The notes under the pieces are model-generated. The model was not told the origin of the DNA. It was given only the letters and a program-made list of their open reading frames with translations, and did no database searches. A DNA stretch of 46,049 bases from Streptomyces sp. NBC_01549 (GTDB taxonomy: Bacteria; Actinomycetota; Actinomycetes; Streptomycetales; Streptomycetaceae). The stretch covers positions 1-46,049 of the forward strand of contig NZ_JAPEPW010000010.1 of the NCBI RefSeq assembly GCF_026339955.1. The letters are read 5' to 3'. The position numbers and the translations under genes are program-made. Below, one piece after another: positions 16,491 to 23,622 of this stretch. Positions within the stretch are counted from its first letter, which is position 1. The number at the start of each line of letters is the position of its first letter.

Positions 16491-16990
16491 AGGAACGTAC
16501 CCCCGGCCGGTTCAAGCCGTACCTTCAGGCCGAGTTCGCCGCCGGCAACACCGTTGCCACCGAGCTGTAGCAGCCGATCCGCGAGCAGGCTTCCGCGGCG
16601 GGTACTCAACACTCTCCCGCTACATGGGGACCCTGCGTGACAGCACAGCCGTCCCCGCCCCTGCGCCCATCCCGGCTCCCCGCAAGATCACCGGGTGGAT
16701 CATGCGGCCTCGGGAGAACCTCCCACCGCGAGAAACCCGTGCTCTGGAGCAGGTCCGCCTGGCCTGCCCCGACATCGCCAACGCCTGCGACCTGGCCCAC
16801 GCCTTCGCCGACCTGGTCCGTCACCGCCGCGGCCACCTGCTCGGCGAGTGGATCCGCCAGGCCGAACTACGGCCTGAGGCCGATCCGCTCCTTCGCCAGC
16901 TTCCTCCGCCAGGACATCGATGCCGTCACCGCCGGACCGCCACCATGGCGGCTTCCATGGCGTTCGTAGGGGCCCACGCAGCCGACGGTG
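16490..16990 (+). pseudogene. ISL3-family transposase relic
   Basis: Pieces in two frames give GRFKPYLQAEFAAGNTVATE, an in-frame TAG where a tryptophan is expected, then FRGGYSTLSRYMGTLR, PRKITGWIMRPRENLPPRET, ACPDIANACDLAHAFADLVR, HRRGHLLGEWIRQAEL, and in another frame SFASFLRQDIDAVTAG. This order is the central and C-terminal part of ISL3-family transposases. The N-terminal zinc-finger region and the last part are missing. At least two frameshifts and one stop make it inactive. Confidence 0.8.
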
Positions 16991-17111
16991 CCGGCTCACC
17001 GGGTATCCGCCATGGCAGAGGATGTTGCGCGGGCACTGCAAGAGGTCGTGAGTCAGGCTCGCGGACAGGCGAGGCTGCGGGGCGACAGCCGAAACGAGCC
17101 CCGCGCCGTGG

Positions 17112-17759
17112 TCAGTCGAGTAGCCCGCGTCGGCGGGCGGCGTCGGTGAGGGTTTGAAGGAGACTGTTATGTCCCTGGCGGAGCCGTGATGTCGCGGTGC
17201 CCGGGGAGAGGCCCAGGATCTCCGCGATCTCGGTGGGCGGGAAGTCTTCGACGTCGGCCAGGTACACAACGATCCGCAGCTCGGTGGGCAGTTGCTGAAG
17301 CGCGGCCGTCACCTCGTCGTCGGGCAGCTGGTCCAGGGCGTGCGTTTTCAGAGCCCGGTCATCACAAGGCCTCGGGTTCCGTTCTCCTGTCAACCGTTGT
17401 GGGCTTCCTGCTGTGGGGAGGACAGAGCTCCGTTGGCGGTTCCGCTCGCCACAGGCACCGAGCGCGGTGTCAGCCAGGATCCGGAACAGCCAAACTTTCA
17501 GACTGATCCGCTCGGAGAGCGACCCGAGCGTGTGAAAAGCCTGAAGATACGTCTGCTGAACCAGCATTTCAGCGTCAGCGCGGTCACACGCCATCTGTAT
17601 CGCGGCTGCGTACAACCGGTCGAGGAGTGGCATGGCCTCGCGCGCGAACTGCGTGATATCGGTATCCCCGTAGGCCGCGCCTGGACTTCGGCGGCTGCCG
17701 CGGTGTTCCTGACCCGGGCAGCTCTCCCGTTCGGCACGCTGGAAGGGGGCTCGGTTCAC
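17112..17759 (-). CDS. ECF sigma factor, SigR-like
   Basis: A 215-residue group 4 sigma factor. Region 2 spans about residues 38-105 (REAMPLLDRLYAAAIQMACD, RADAEMLVQQTYLQAFHTL, LKVWLFRILADTA) and region 4 about 145-205 (VTAALQQLPTELRIVVYLAD, VEDFPPTEIAEILGLSPGTA, TSRLRQGHNSLL). The linker and VYLADVE motif closely follow streptomycete SigR, the thiol-oxidative-stress sigma. It is less conserved where it should touch core RNA polymerase (AEMLVQQTY instead of AEDLVQETY). GTG 17759 overlaps the stop of the 58-residue ORF by four bases (GTGA). No RsrA-like HxxxCxxC anti-sigma is visible. The epoxide hydrolase and oxidoreductase genes upstream are natural candidate targets. Confidence 0.88.
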   Translation of the reverse strand: MNRAPFQRAERESCPGQEHRGSRRSPGAAYGDTDITQFAREAMPLLDRLYAAAIQMACDRADAEMLVQQTYLQAFHTLGSLSERISLKVWLFRILADTALGACGERNRQRSSVLPTAGSPQRLTGERNPRPCDDRALKTHALDQLPDDEVTAALQQLPTELRIVVYLADVEDFPPTEIAEILGLSPGTATSRLRQGHNSLLQTLTDAARRRGLLD

Positions 17760-17932
17760 GCCTGCTCCCGAGAGGAAACGAGCACTGCGGCACGGCGATG
17801 CCGTCCTTGTCCGGCGAGCCAGAGGTCTCGCAGGCGTTCGGACGCCGCTCCCCCACGGTGCCGGCCCTTCGCGTAGTCCGTGACGACCGGCAGGCTCGCG
17901 GCGTCAACGGGCAGAGTTGCTGCTGAGGACAT
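17756..17932 (-). CDS. 58-residue ORF coupled to the ECF sigma gene
   Basis: A small ORF beginning MSSAATLPVDAASLPVVTDY and continuing AKGRHRGGAASERLRDLWLA, with a basic C-terminal half. Start ATG 17932 has GGAG 6 bases upstream. Its TGA overlaps the GTG of the sigma gene, which otherwise lacks a good ribosome-binding site, so translation of the two is probably coupled. There are no cysteines, so it is not a zinc anti-sigma of the RsrA type. It could be a regulator of the sigma factor or just a translation leader. Confidence 0.6.
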   Translation of the reverse strand: MSSAATLPVDAASLPVVTDYAKGRHRGGAASERLRDLWLAGQGRHRRAAVLVSSREQA

Positions 17933-18128
17933 GGGTTCTCCAGAAATGACGATGAGATCCTTCCGAGGCGAAAGAGGGCTGTGGCGAGATCTGGTCACCG
18001 CCATGGCGGCCACGGGAAAATGATCAGATCGTGAGGGTGTGATCTGCGACGTTCGCATGCTTCGGTGGGGGCCTTCGTACGTGCCTGGGGAACTCGTGGA
18101 CAGGACGCTCGGTGTGGCCGTGTGCCCC

Positions 18129-18170
18129 GGGGCGGCCGGGCAGCTCGGTGTCGAGCCGCTCGGCCGCCCC
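18129..18170 (-). terminator. Hairpin terminator after epoxide hydrolase 1
   Basis: GGGGCGGCCG pairs with CGGCCGCCCC around an inner GCTCG/CGAGC stem, giving a long compound hairpin beginning 38 bases past the stop at 18209. Confidence 0.7.
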
Positions 18171-18208
18171 GCCGGGCTACGGCCTGCGCATGTGTCGGAC
18201 GCAGCCGG

Positions 18209-19411
18209 TCACCGCAGGGAGCGGAAGCCTGCGCGGACCTCGTTCACGAAGAACTCCGGCTGCTCCCAGGCTGCGAAGTGGCCACCCTTGGGGAGCCGGT
18301 TGTAGTGCACGAGGTTCGGATAGGCCTGCTCGGTCCAGCTCTTCGGGGGCTGGTAGAGCTCATCGGGGAAGACGCTTACGGCGACCGGGAGCTTGACGCC
18401 CTTGACCGCGAAGAACGGAGAGATCCGGTTTTCGGCGTAGAGGCGGGCGGCGGAGATCGCGGTGTTCGTCAGCCAGTAGAGCGTGATGTTGTCCAGGACG
18501 TCGTCCCGGGACAGGCCCTCGGTCACTCCATCGAAGGCCCGGGAGATCATTTCCAGACTGGCCGCGTCGTGGTCGAGCAGGAAGGCTGCCAGGCCGACCG
18601 GAGAATCCGCCAGCCCGGTCAGCGTCTGCGGGCGAGAGGCCATCATGTAGGCGTAGTAGACGTGCTTGTAGAAGAAGTCCAGCTGCTCGACGGCGCGCTT
18701 TTCTTCGTCGTTGGAGAGAAGGACGTCGGACGGCAGCGGGTTGCCGGTCGCGACGGCCTGCTCGATGGCGGGCGGGAACACGCAGGCCATATTGGTGTGG
18801 ATGCCGACGAGGCCCTCGGGCTCCTGCACGCCCATGAGTTCGGTGACGAGCGCGCCCCAGTCGCCGCCCTGCGCGACGTACTTGGTGTAGCCCAGGCGCT
18901 TCATCAGCTCGGCCCAGGCCTGGGCGATGCGCTCGGGGTCCCAGCCGGCCGAGGTCGGCTTGCCGGAGAAGCCGTAGCCGGGCATGGACGGGATCACCAG
19001 GTGGAAGGCGTCCGAGGCGTCGCCGCCGTGGGCCGTCGGGTTGGTGAGCGGCCCAATTATCTTCATCTGCTCGATGACCGTGCCCGGCCACCCGTGCGTG
19101 ACGATCAGCGGCAGGGCGTCCTCGTGCTTCGAGCGGACGTGAATGAAGTGGATGTCCAGGCCGTCGATCTCGGTGATGAAATGCGGCAGGGCCTTCAGCT
19201 TCGCCTCGAGCTTGCGCCAGTCGTACTCCGACGCCCAGTAGTGCGCGAGCTTCTGAAGGGTGGCGAGCCGGGTGCCCTGGGACTGGTCTTCGGTGGTCTC
19301 CTTCTCGGGGAAACGCGTCGCCGCGACGCGCGCACGCAGGTCCTTGAGCTCTGCCTCGGGGAACTCGAAGGTGAACGGACGGATTGCGTGCCGGTCAGTG
19401 CCGACGGACAT
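18209..19411 (-). CDS. Epoxide hydrolase 1 (alpha/beta hydrolase, EH N-terminal family)
   Basis: A 400-residue epoxide hydrolase of the microsomal/juvenile-hormone type. The N-terminal EHN domain begins RPFTFEFPEAELKDL. The catalytic core shows the oxyanion motif HGWPG (about 108), the nucleophile aspartate in QGGDWGA (about 183), the lid segment with ITLYWLTNT near 315 and the catalytic histidine in GGHFAAWEQPE near 380. It should open epoxides to diols through a covalent Asp ester; substrate unknown. Start ATG 19411 has AAGGAG 7 bases upstream. It is a close paralogue of the gene at 21877-23076. Its upstream region is duplicated in front of the relic at 21374. Confidence 0.93.
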   Translation of the reverse strand: MSVGTDRHAIRPFTFEFPEAELKDLRARVAATRFPEKETTEDQSQGTRLATLQKLAHYWASEYDWRKLEAKLKALPHFITEIDGLDIHFIHVRSKHEDALPLIVTHGWPGTVIEQMKIIGPLTNPTAHGGDASDAFHLVIPSMPGYGFSGKPTSAGWDPERIAQAWAELMKRLGYTKYVAQGGDWGALVTELMGVQEPEGLVGIHTNMACVFPPAIEQAVATGNPLPSDVLLSNDEEKRAVEQLDFFYKHVYYAYMMASRPQTLTGLADSPVGLAAFLLDHDAASLEMISRAFDGVTEGLSRDDVLDNITLYWLTNTAISAARLYAENRISPFFAVKGVKLPVAVSVFPDELYQPPKSWTEQAYPNLVHYNRLPKGGHFAAWEQPEFFVNEVRAGFRSLR

Positions 19412-19787
19412 GTTGGTCTCCTTGATGTCTGAATGAATTGCAGGTAAGGCGGGATTCAGCGCCGGGTTCGCAGGAATTTTCGCGACTTGTCAATACGCCG
19501 ACCGACGCTGGGGCCGTGCGGCCCGCCCTGTTTTCCGGCGTACTTCCCTGATGGGCCTGGTTGCCACGTCGGTAATCTGGAACGTGAGCTGGATTTCGCA
19601 AGGATGGTGGCGTGTTGTCTGGGAAATTTGACGAGGTACCGTCGGCAAACTTCACGGCAGTCGGTCGTCGATCGGGGCCAATTGTGGCGCACGCGCCCTC
19701 AAGCGCAGACGCGTGAAATCCGTCGGAAGGCTCTGCCGCCGGGAAGTCACACCGCCGTCAATCCCCGGCCCACCACAGTGGCAGTCT
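19412..19787. promoter_or_regulatory. Epoxide hydrolase 1 upstream region with TTGACA box
   Basis: No gene is present. On the minus strand TTGACA lies at 19493-19488, 77 bases before the start, followed by an AAATTCC tract. A closely similar block (TTGACA at 21567-21562, shared TGCAGGTAAGG and CTTTCCGGCG-like words) precedes the relic hydrolase. Conservation despite gene decay suggests a promoter unit. A -10 at normal spacing is not obvious. Confidence 0.5.
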
Positions 19788-21218
19788 TCAGCCCCGGTGT
19801 GTCTCCAGCAGCCGCAGCCAGACCTCGCCGATCGTCGGGAACGCGGGCACGGCGTGCCACAACCGCTCCAGCGGCACCTCGCCGGCGACCGCGATGGTGG
19901 CCGAATGCACGAGTTCTCCCACGCCGGGACCGGCGAAGGTGACACCGGCCACGGTGCCATGGTCCAGATCGATGAGCATGCGCGCCTGGCCGCGATAGCC
20001 CTCGGCGTAAAAGTGGGCGCCCGCGACGTGCGCGAGGTCGTAGTCCACCACCTTGATCCGGCGCCCGCTGCGCTCCGCGTCGCGCGTGGTCAGACCGACG
20101 GAGGCGACTTCGGGGTGGGTGAAGACGACCTGCGGCACGGCCAGGTCGTCGGCCGTCGCGGCGTGCGTGCCCCACCGGGTGCCGTCGACCGGCTCGCCGT
20201 TTGCGCGCGCCCCGATGACGGCGCCGGCGATCCGGGCCTGGTACTTGCCCTGATGGGTCATCAGCGCCCGGTGGTTGACGTCGCCGACGGCGTAGAACCA
20301 GCCGTCGGCGACGTCGGTCACTCGGAAGGTGTCGTCCACCTTCAGCCAGTCGCCCGGGGTGAGACCTATCGTCTCCAGCCCCAGGTCCCAGGTGTTCGGG
20401 GTCCGGCCGGTGGCGAGCAGGATCTCGTCCGCCGCCAGCTGCCCGCCGTCGGCCAGAGTGATCCGCACCTCGCCGCCCTCCCGTGCCAGGGAGGCCACCG
20501 AGGTCCCGAACCGGATGTCGACGCCGGCTTCGCGCAGTCCGTCGGTCACCAGCTCCCCGGCGAACGGCTCCATCCGCTGCAACAGCCCGTCCTCGAGAAC
20601 CAGCATGGTCACCTGGGAACCGAGCGCCTGCCAAACGGTGGCCATCTCCACGGCCACCACGCCCCCGCCGACCACGGCCAGACGTCCGGGGACCTTGTCG
20701 GCGCTGGTCGCCTCACGGCTGGTCCAGGGGCGGACGGTGTCCACGCCGGGGATGCCGGGCAGAGCGGCGCTGGTGCCGGTGGAGACGGCCACGGCATGCC
20801 GCGCCGTGAGGGCGACGGTGGCACCGTCGGGGGTCTGCACACTCACCTTGCGGGGGCCGGCAAGGCGGCCGTGGCCGCGGATCAGATCGACGGAGACCGA
20901 GTCCAGCCAGTCGACCTGGTCCTCGTCCTTCCAGTAGGAGGCCATCTTGTCGCGGTGTGCCAGGACCGCCTCGACGTCCAACGGCCCGGCCACCGCCTGA
21001 CCCAGCCCGGGCGCTCGCCGCGCATCGGCCCGCGCCACCACCGGACGCAGCAGCGCCTTGCTCGGGTCGCAGGCCCAGAACGAGCACTCCCCGCCGATCA
21101 GTTCTCGCTCCACGATCACGGTGCTCAGCCCGGCGGCACGAGCGCGTTCGGCCACGTTCTCGCCGACCGGCCCTGCGCCGATGACGATCACGTCGTAAGT
21201 GCGGGTGGTCTCGTTCAT
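19788..21218 (-). CDS. FAD-dependent pyridine nucleotide-disulfide oxidoreductase, paralogue A
   Basis: A 476-residue class I disulfide-reductase-like flavoprotein. It has the FAD motif VIVIGAGPVGENVAE at the N-terminus, the redox pair GGECSFWACDPSK (CxxxxC, as in lipoamide dehydrogenase and mercuric reductase) at about 42-54, the NAD(P) motif VVGGGVVAVEMA near 180 and the FAD-closing YAVGDVNH near 295. The C-terminal dimerisation domain has HAVPAFPTIGE where family members have a catalytic HxHPTxSE, so the usual acid/base histidine context is altered. Start ATG 21218 has GGAG 6 bases upstream. It lies between epoxide hydrolase 1 and the relic hydrolase on the same strand. The plus-strand copy at 32186 is very similar. 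Natural substrate unknown; a low-molecular-weight disulfide or quinone is plausible. Confidence 0.9.
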   Translation of the reverse strand: MNETTRTYDVIVIGAGPVGENVAERARAAGLSTVIVERELIGGECSFWACDPSKALLRPVVARADARRAPGLGQAVAGPLDVEAVLAHRDKMASYWKDEDQVDWLDSVSVDLIRGHGRLAGPRKVSVQTPDGATVALTARHAVAVSTGTSAALPGIPGVDTVRPWTSREATSADKVPGRLAVVGGGVVAVEMATVWQALGSQVTMLVLEDGLLQRMEPFAGELVTDGLREAGVDIRFGTSVASLAREGGEVRITLADGGQLAADEILLATGRTPNTWDLGLETIGLTPGDWLKVDDTFRVTDVADGWFYAVGDVNHRALMTHQGKYQARIAGAVIGARANGEPVDGTRWGTHAATADDLAVPQVVFTHPEVASVGLTTRDAERSGRRIKVVDYDLAHVAGAHFYAEGYRGQARMLIDLDHGTVAGVTFAGPGVGELVHSATIAVAGEVPLERLWHAVPAFPTIGEVWLRLLETHRG

Positions 21219-21373
21219 CTCTGCTCCGTACTGACTGTGAGGGGATTGGGTCGGGCGATTTGGGCGGGCGATCGGGGCGGGCTTTTCGGTGGCCCGGACG
21301 CCGCCGTCCGCCGAGGCCGAGTCCGAGTTCGACGGTTGGAGGGCATGCCGGACGGTTTGACAGGAGGCTGTGC

Positions 21374-21488
21374 AGTGGATCTCCAGGCCGTCGATCTCGG
21401 TGACGAGGTTCGGCAGAGTCTTCAGCTTCGCCTCGGGGAACTCGAAGGTGAACAGTCGGATTGCGTGCCGGTCGGCGCCGATGGGCAG
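21374..21488 (-). pseudogene. Epoxide hydrolase relic with internal deletion
   Basis: The minus frame reads PIGADRHAIRLFTFEFPEAK then LKTLPNLVTEIDGLEIH. This equals residues about 3-24 of the neighbouring hydrolases joined to residues about 73-90. The junction lies between two short related words (GAGGCAGAGCTCAAG-like and GAGGCGAAGCTGAAG), suggesting deletion through microhomology. The original ATG, marked by GGAGACCAAT, has become CTG at 21488-21486. Everything beyond the 90th residue is lost. Confidence 0.8.
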
Positions 21489-21876
21489 ATTGGTCTCCGC
21501 GGTGTCCAACTGCATTGCAGGTAAGGCGGCCGGCGCCGACTGCGCAGAGAATTCCGCTACGTGTCAATCCCGCGGGCCGGCGCCGGAGCCATGTGGCCTG
21601 CTCCGCTTTCCGGCGCACTTCCCCGTGCAGTCGGCGGCGGACTCGCGGAACCTGTGCGTACCGGACCCGCGGCGCATCGAAGCGCCGCTGGATACAGGCG
21701 ACCTGGGAAGGTCACTCGCTCCAACGGAGCTTCGACGCGTGCGACGCGCTCTCCACAGCATCGCCCCCGTGGCGCGCTGTGTGGCCGGGTGGCTCGAGGT
21801 TGCCGAGTGGTTCAGAGGGGAGCCGCTCGACCGCCCGGGCGAGTCAAGGCCCGTGCAGTCGTTCGTGGACGAGGAG
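21489..21876. other. Relic promoter region and spacer before epoxide hydrolase 2 end
   Basis: The part nearest the relic is homologous to the upstream region of epoxide hydrolase 1, including TTGACA at 21567-21562 (minus). The rest shares words such as GAGCCGCTCG with the 3' flank of epoxide hydrolase 1. I see no gene. Confidence 0.5.
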
Positions 21877-23076
21877 TCACCGGAGGGAGCGGAAGCCTGC
21901 GCGGATCTCGTTCACGAGCAGCTTCGGCTGCTCCCAGGCGGCGAAGTGCCCACCGGTGTCGAGCTGGTTGTAGTGGACAAGGTTGGGGTAGGCCTGCTCG
22001 GCCCAGCTCTTGGGGGCCTGGTAGACCTCGTCGGGGAAGACACTGACGGCGGCTGGGAGCTTGACGCCCTTGGCACCGAGGAACGGGGTCTTGTTCTCCG
22101 CGTAGAGACGGGCCGCGGATATCCCCGTGTTCGTCAGCCAGAAGAGCGTGATGTTGTCCAGGACGTCGTCTCGGGTGAGGCCTTCGGCCTGTCCGGCGAA
22201 GGCTCGGGAGATCATCTCCAGGCTCGGCGCGTCGTGGTCGAGCAGGTAGGCCGCCAGGCCGACGGGCGAATCCGCGAGTGCGGCCAGCGACTGCGGGCGC
22301 GAGGCCATCATGAGGAACTGGGCGATGTTCTGGTACAGGTGGCCGACCTGCTCGACCGCGCGCTTCTCCTCATCGTTCGCCAGAACGACGTCGCAGGGCA
22401 GCGGGTTGCCGACCGCGAGCGCCTGCTCGACGGCGGGCGGAACCGTGCCGGGCAGGTTGACGTGGATGCCCACCAGCCCCTCGGGCTCCTGCACACCCAT
22501 GAGGTCCGAGATGATCGCACCCCAGTCGCCGCCCTGCGCCACGTACTTCGTGTAGCCCAGGCGCTTCATCAGCTCTCCCCAGGCACGCGCGATGTGCTCG
22601 GCGTCCCAGCCGGCCGAGGTCGGCTTGCCCGAGAACCCGTAGCCCGGCATCGACGGGATCACCAGGTGGAAGGCGTCCGAGGCGTCGCCGCCGTGGGCCG
22701 TCGGGTTGGTGAGCGGCTCGATGATCTTCAGCTGCTCGATGATCGAACCGGGCCATCCGTGCGTGACGATCAGCGGCAGGGCGTTCTCGTGCTTGGAACG
22801 GACGTGGATGAAGTGGATGTCCAGGCCGTCGATCTCGGTGATGAAGTTCGGCAGGGCCTTCAGCTTCGCCTCGACCTTGCGCCAGTCGTACTCCGTGGCC
22901 CAGTAGCGGGCGAGTTCCTGCATCGTCTCCAGCGGCACGCCCTGCGAATGATCCGCGACGGTCTCCTTCTCGGGGAAGCGCGTCGTCTCAATGCGTGCGC
23001 GCAGCGCCTGGAGCTCCGACTCCGGGAACTCGAACGTGAACGGACGGATCGCCCGCGCTTCCGGCGTGACGGACAT
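21877..23076 (-). CDS. Epoxide hydrolase 2 (alpha/beta hydrolase, EH N-terminal family)
   Basis: A 399-residue paralogue of the 18209-19411 gene with the same architecture: EHN domain (RPFTFEFPESELQAL), HGWPG oxyanion motif, QGGDWGA with nucleophile aspartate, ITLFWLTNT in the lid and GGHFAAWEQPK near the catalytic histidine. Differences cluster in the cap region (VNLPGTVPPAVE against TNMACVFPPAIE; GHLYQNIAQFLM against DFFYKHVYYAYM), the part that shapes the substrate pocket, so the two enzymes may have split substrates. ATG 23076 has AAGGAG 7 bases upstream. It is divergent from the LAL regulator at 23623, with a 546-bp control region between them. Confidence 0.93.
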   Translation of the reverse strand: MSVTPEARAIRPFTFEFPESELQALRARIETTRFPEKETVADHSQGVPLETMQELARYWATEYDWRKVEAKLKALPNFITEIDGLDIHFIHVRSKHENALPLIVTHGWPGSIIEQLKIIEPLTNPTAHGGDASDAFHLVIPSMPGYGFSGKPTSAGWDAEHIARAWGELMKRLGYTKYVAQGGDWGAIISDLMGVQEPEGLVGIHVNLPGTVPPAVEQALAVGNPLPCDVVLANDEEKRAVEQVGHLYQNIAQFLMMASRPQSLAALADSPVGLAAYLLDHDAPSLEMISRAFAGQAEGLTRDDVLDNITLFWLTNTGISAARLYAENKTPFLGAKGVKLPAAVSVFPDEVYQAPKSWAEQAYPNLVHYNQLDTGGHFAAWEQPKLLVNEIRAGFRSLR

Positions 23077-23105
23077 GTTGATCTCCTTGGGGTCGCCGGC
23101 GACCT

Positions 23106-23258
23106 CGTGCCGCCGGCTCGTCGTCCACCATTGCCGGAGGGGGGCGTGCGCAGCGCCCGGGACATCCCCGGGGGTTGGTCCCGTGGCCGCCGGCTCGTCG
23201 TCCACCATTCCCTGGGTTGGGCGTGCGTCGCCCCTGGGATACCCCCGGGGATCGGTCT
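23106..23258. repeat. Two tandem 77-bp units in the hydrolase 2 / LAL regulator intergenic region
   Basis: CCGCCGGCTCGTCGTCCACC recurs 77 bp apart (23110 and 23187), each followed by GGGCGTGCG and a CCCCCGGGG-type palindrome; a third partial unit starts near 23259. Both units would be in the 5' untranslated region of epoxide hydrolase 2. Each also carries an ATGGTGGACGACGAG start-like string on the minus strand. Confidence 0.75.
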
Positions 23259-23418
23259 CGTGGCTGACCCCGGGGGATCCCCGTTCCCGGCGGAAGGGAC
23301 GCGGGTTCGGGCCACGTACGGTTGCGGACAGTCGCTCTCTGCGATGGCCGGAGAAGGCAGTGCCCCGAAGTGGGACGTCAGCGGGCCGAGCGGGGATCGG
23401 AGCGCGGTCGGCCCCACA

Positions 23419-23448
23419 TGGACATAGGCCCTAAAATCAGCCTATAAT
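23419..23448 (+). promoter_or_regulatory. Strong promoter for the LAL regulator, with overlapping inverted repeat
   Basis: TGGACA (23419-23424) and a perfect TATAAT (23443-23448) are 18 bp apart. The inverted repeat ATAGGC-N10-GCCTAT (23424-23429, 23440-23445) covers the spacer and overlaps the -10, a typical repressor-site layout. This is the only AT-rich patch in the intergenic region. Confidence 0.65.
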
Positions 23449-23622
23449 ACCCAAAAGATACTATGCTGATGACAGGTGCAGTCTGAAGGGAGCCCGCCCA
23501 GCCCGCTCGGTCGATTCGACCGGGCGCGAGCCCTGTGAGGTTGGGTCGCGCGTTGGGGCCCGCAAACGCGAGCCAGGTACCTCGACCGGTGGAACGCACC
23601 CAGCAGCGGGTCGGGAGATCCC

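Noticed and set aside
16423..17157. 244-residue plus frame as a functional transposase
   Set aside because: Contains only the middle of an ISL3 transposase; a stop and frameshifts separate the rest.
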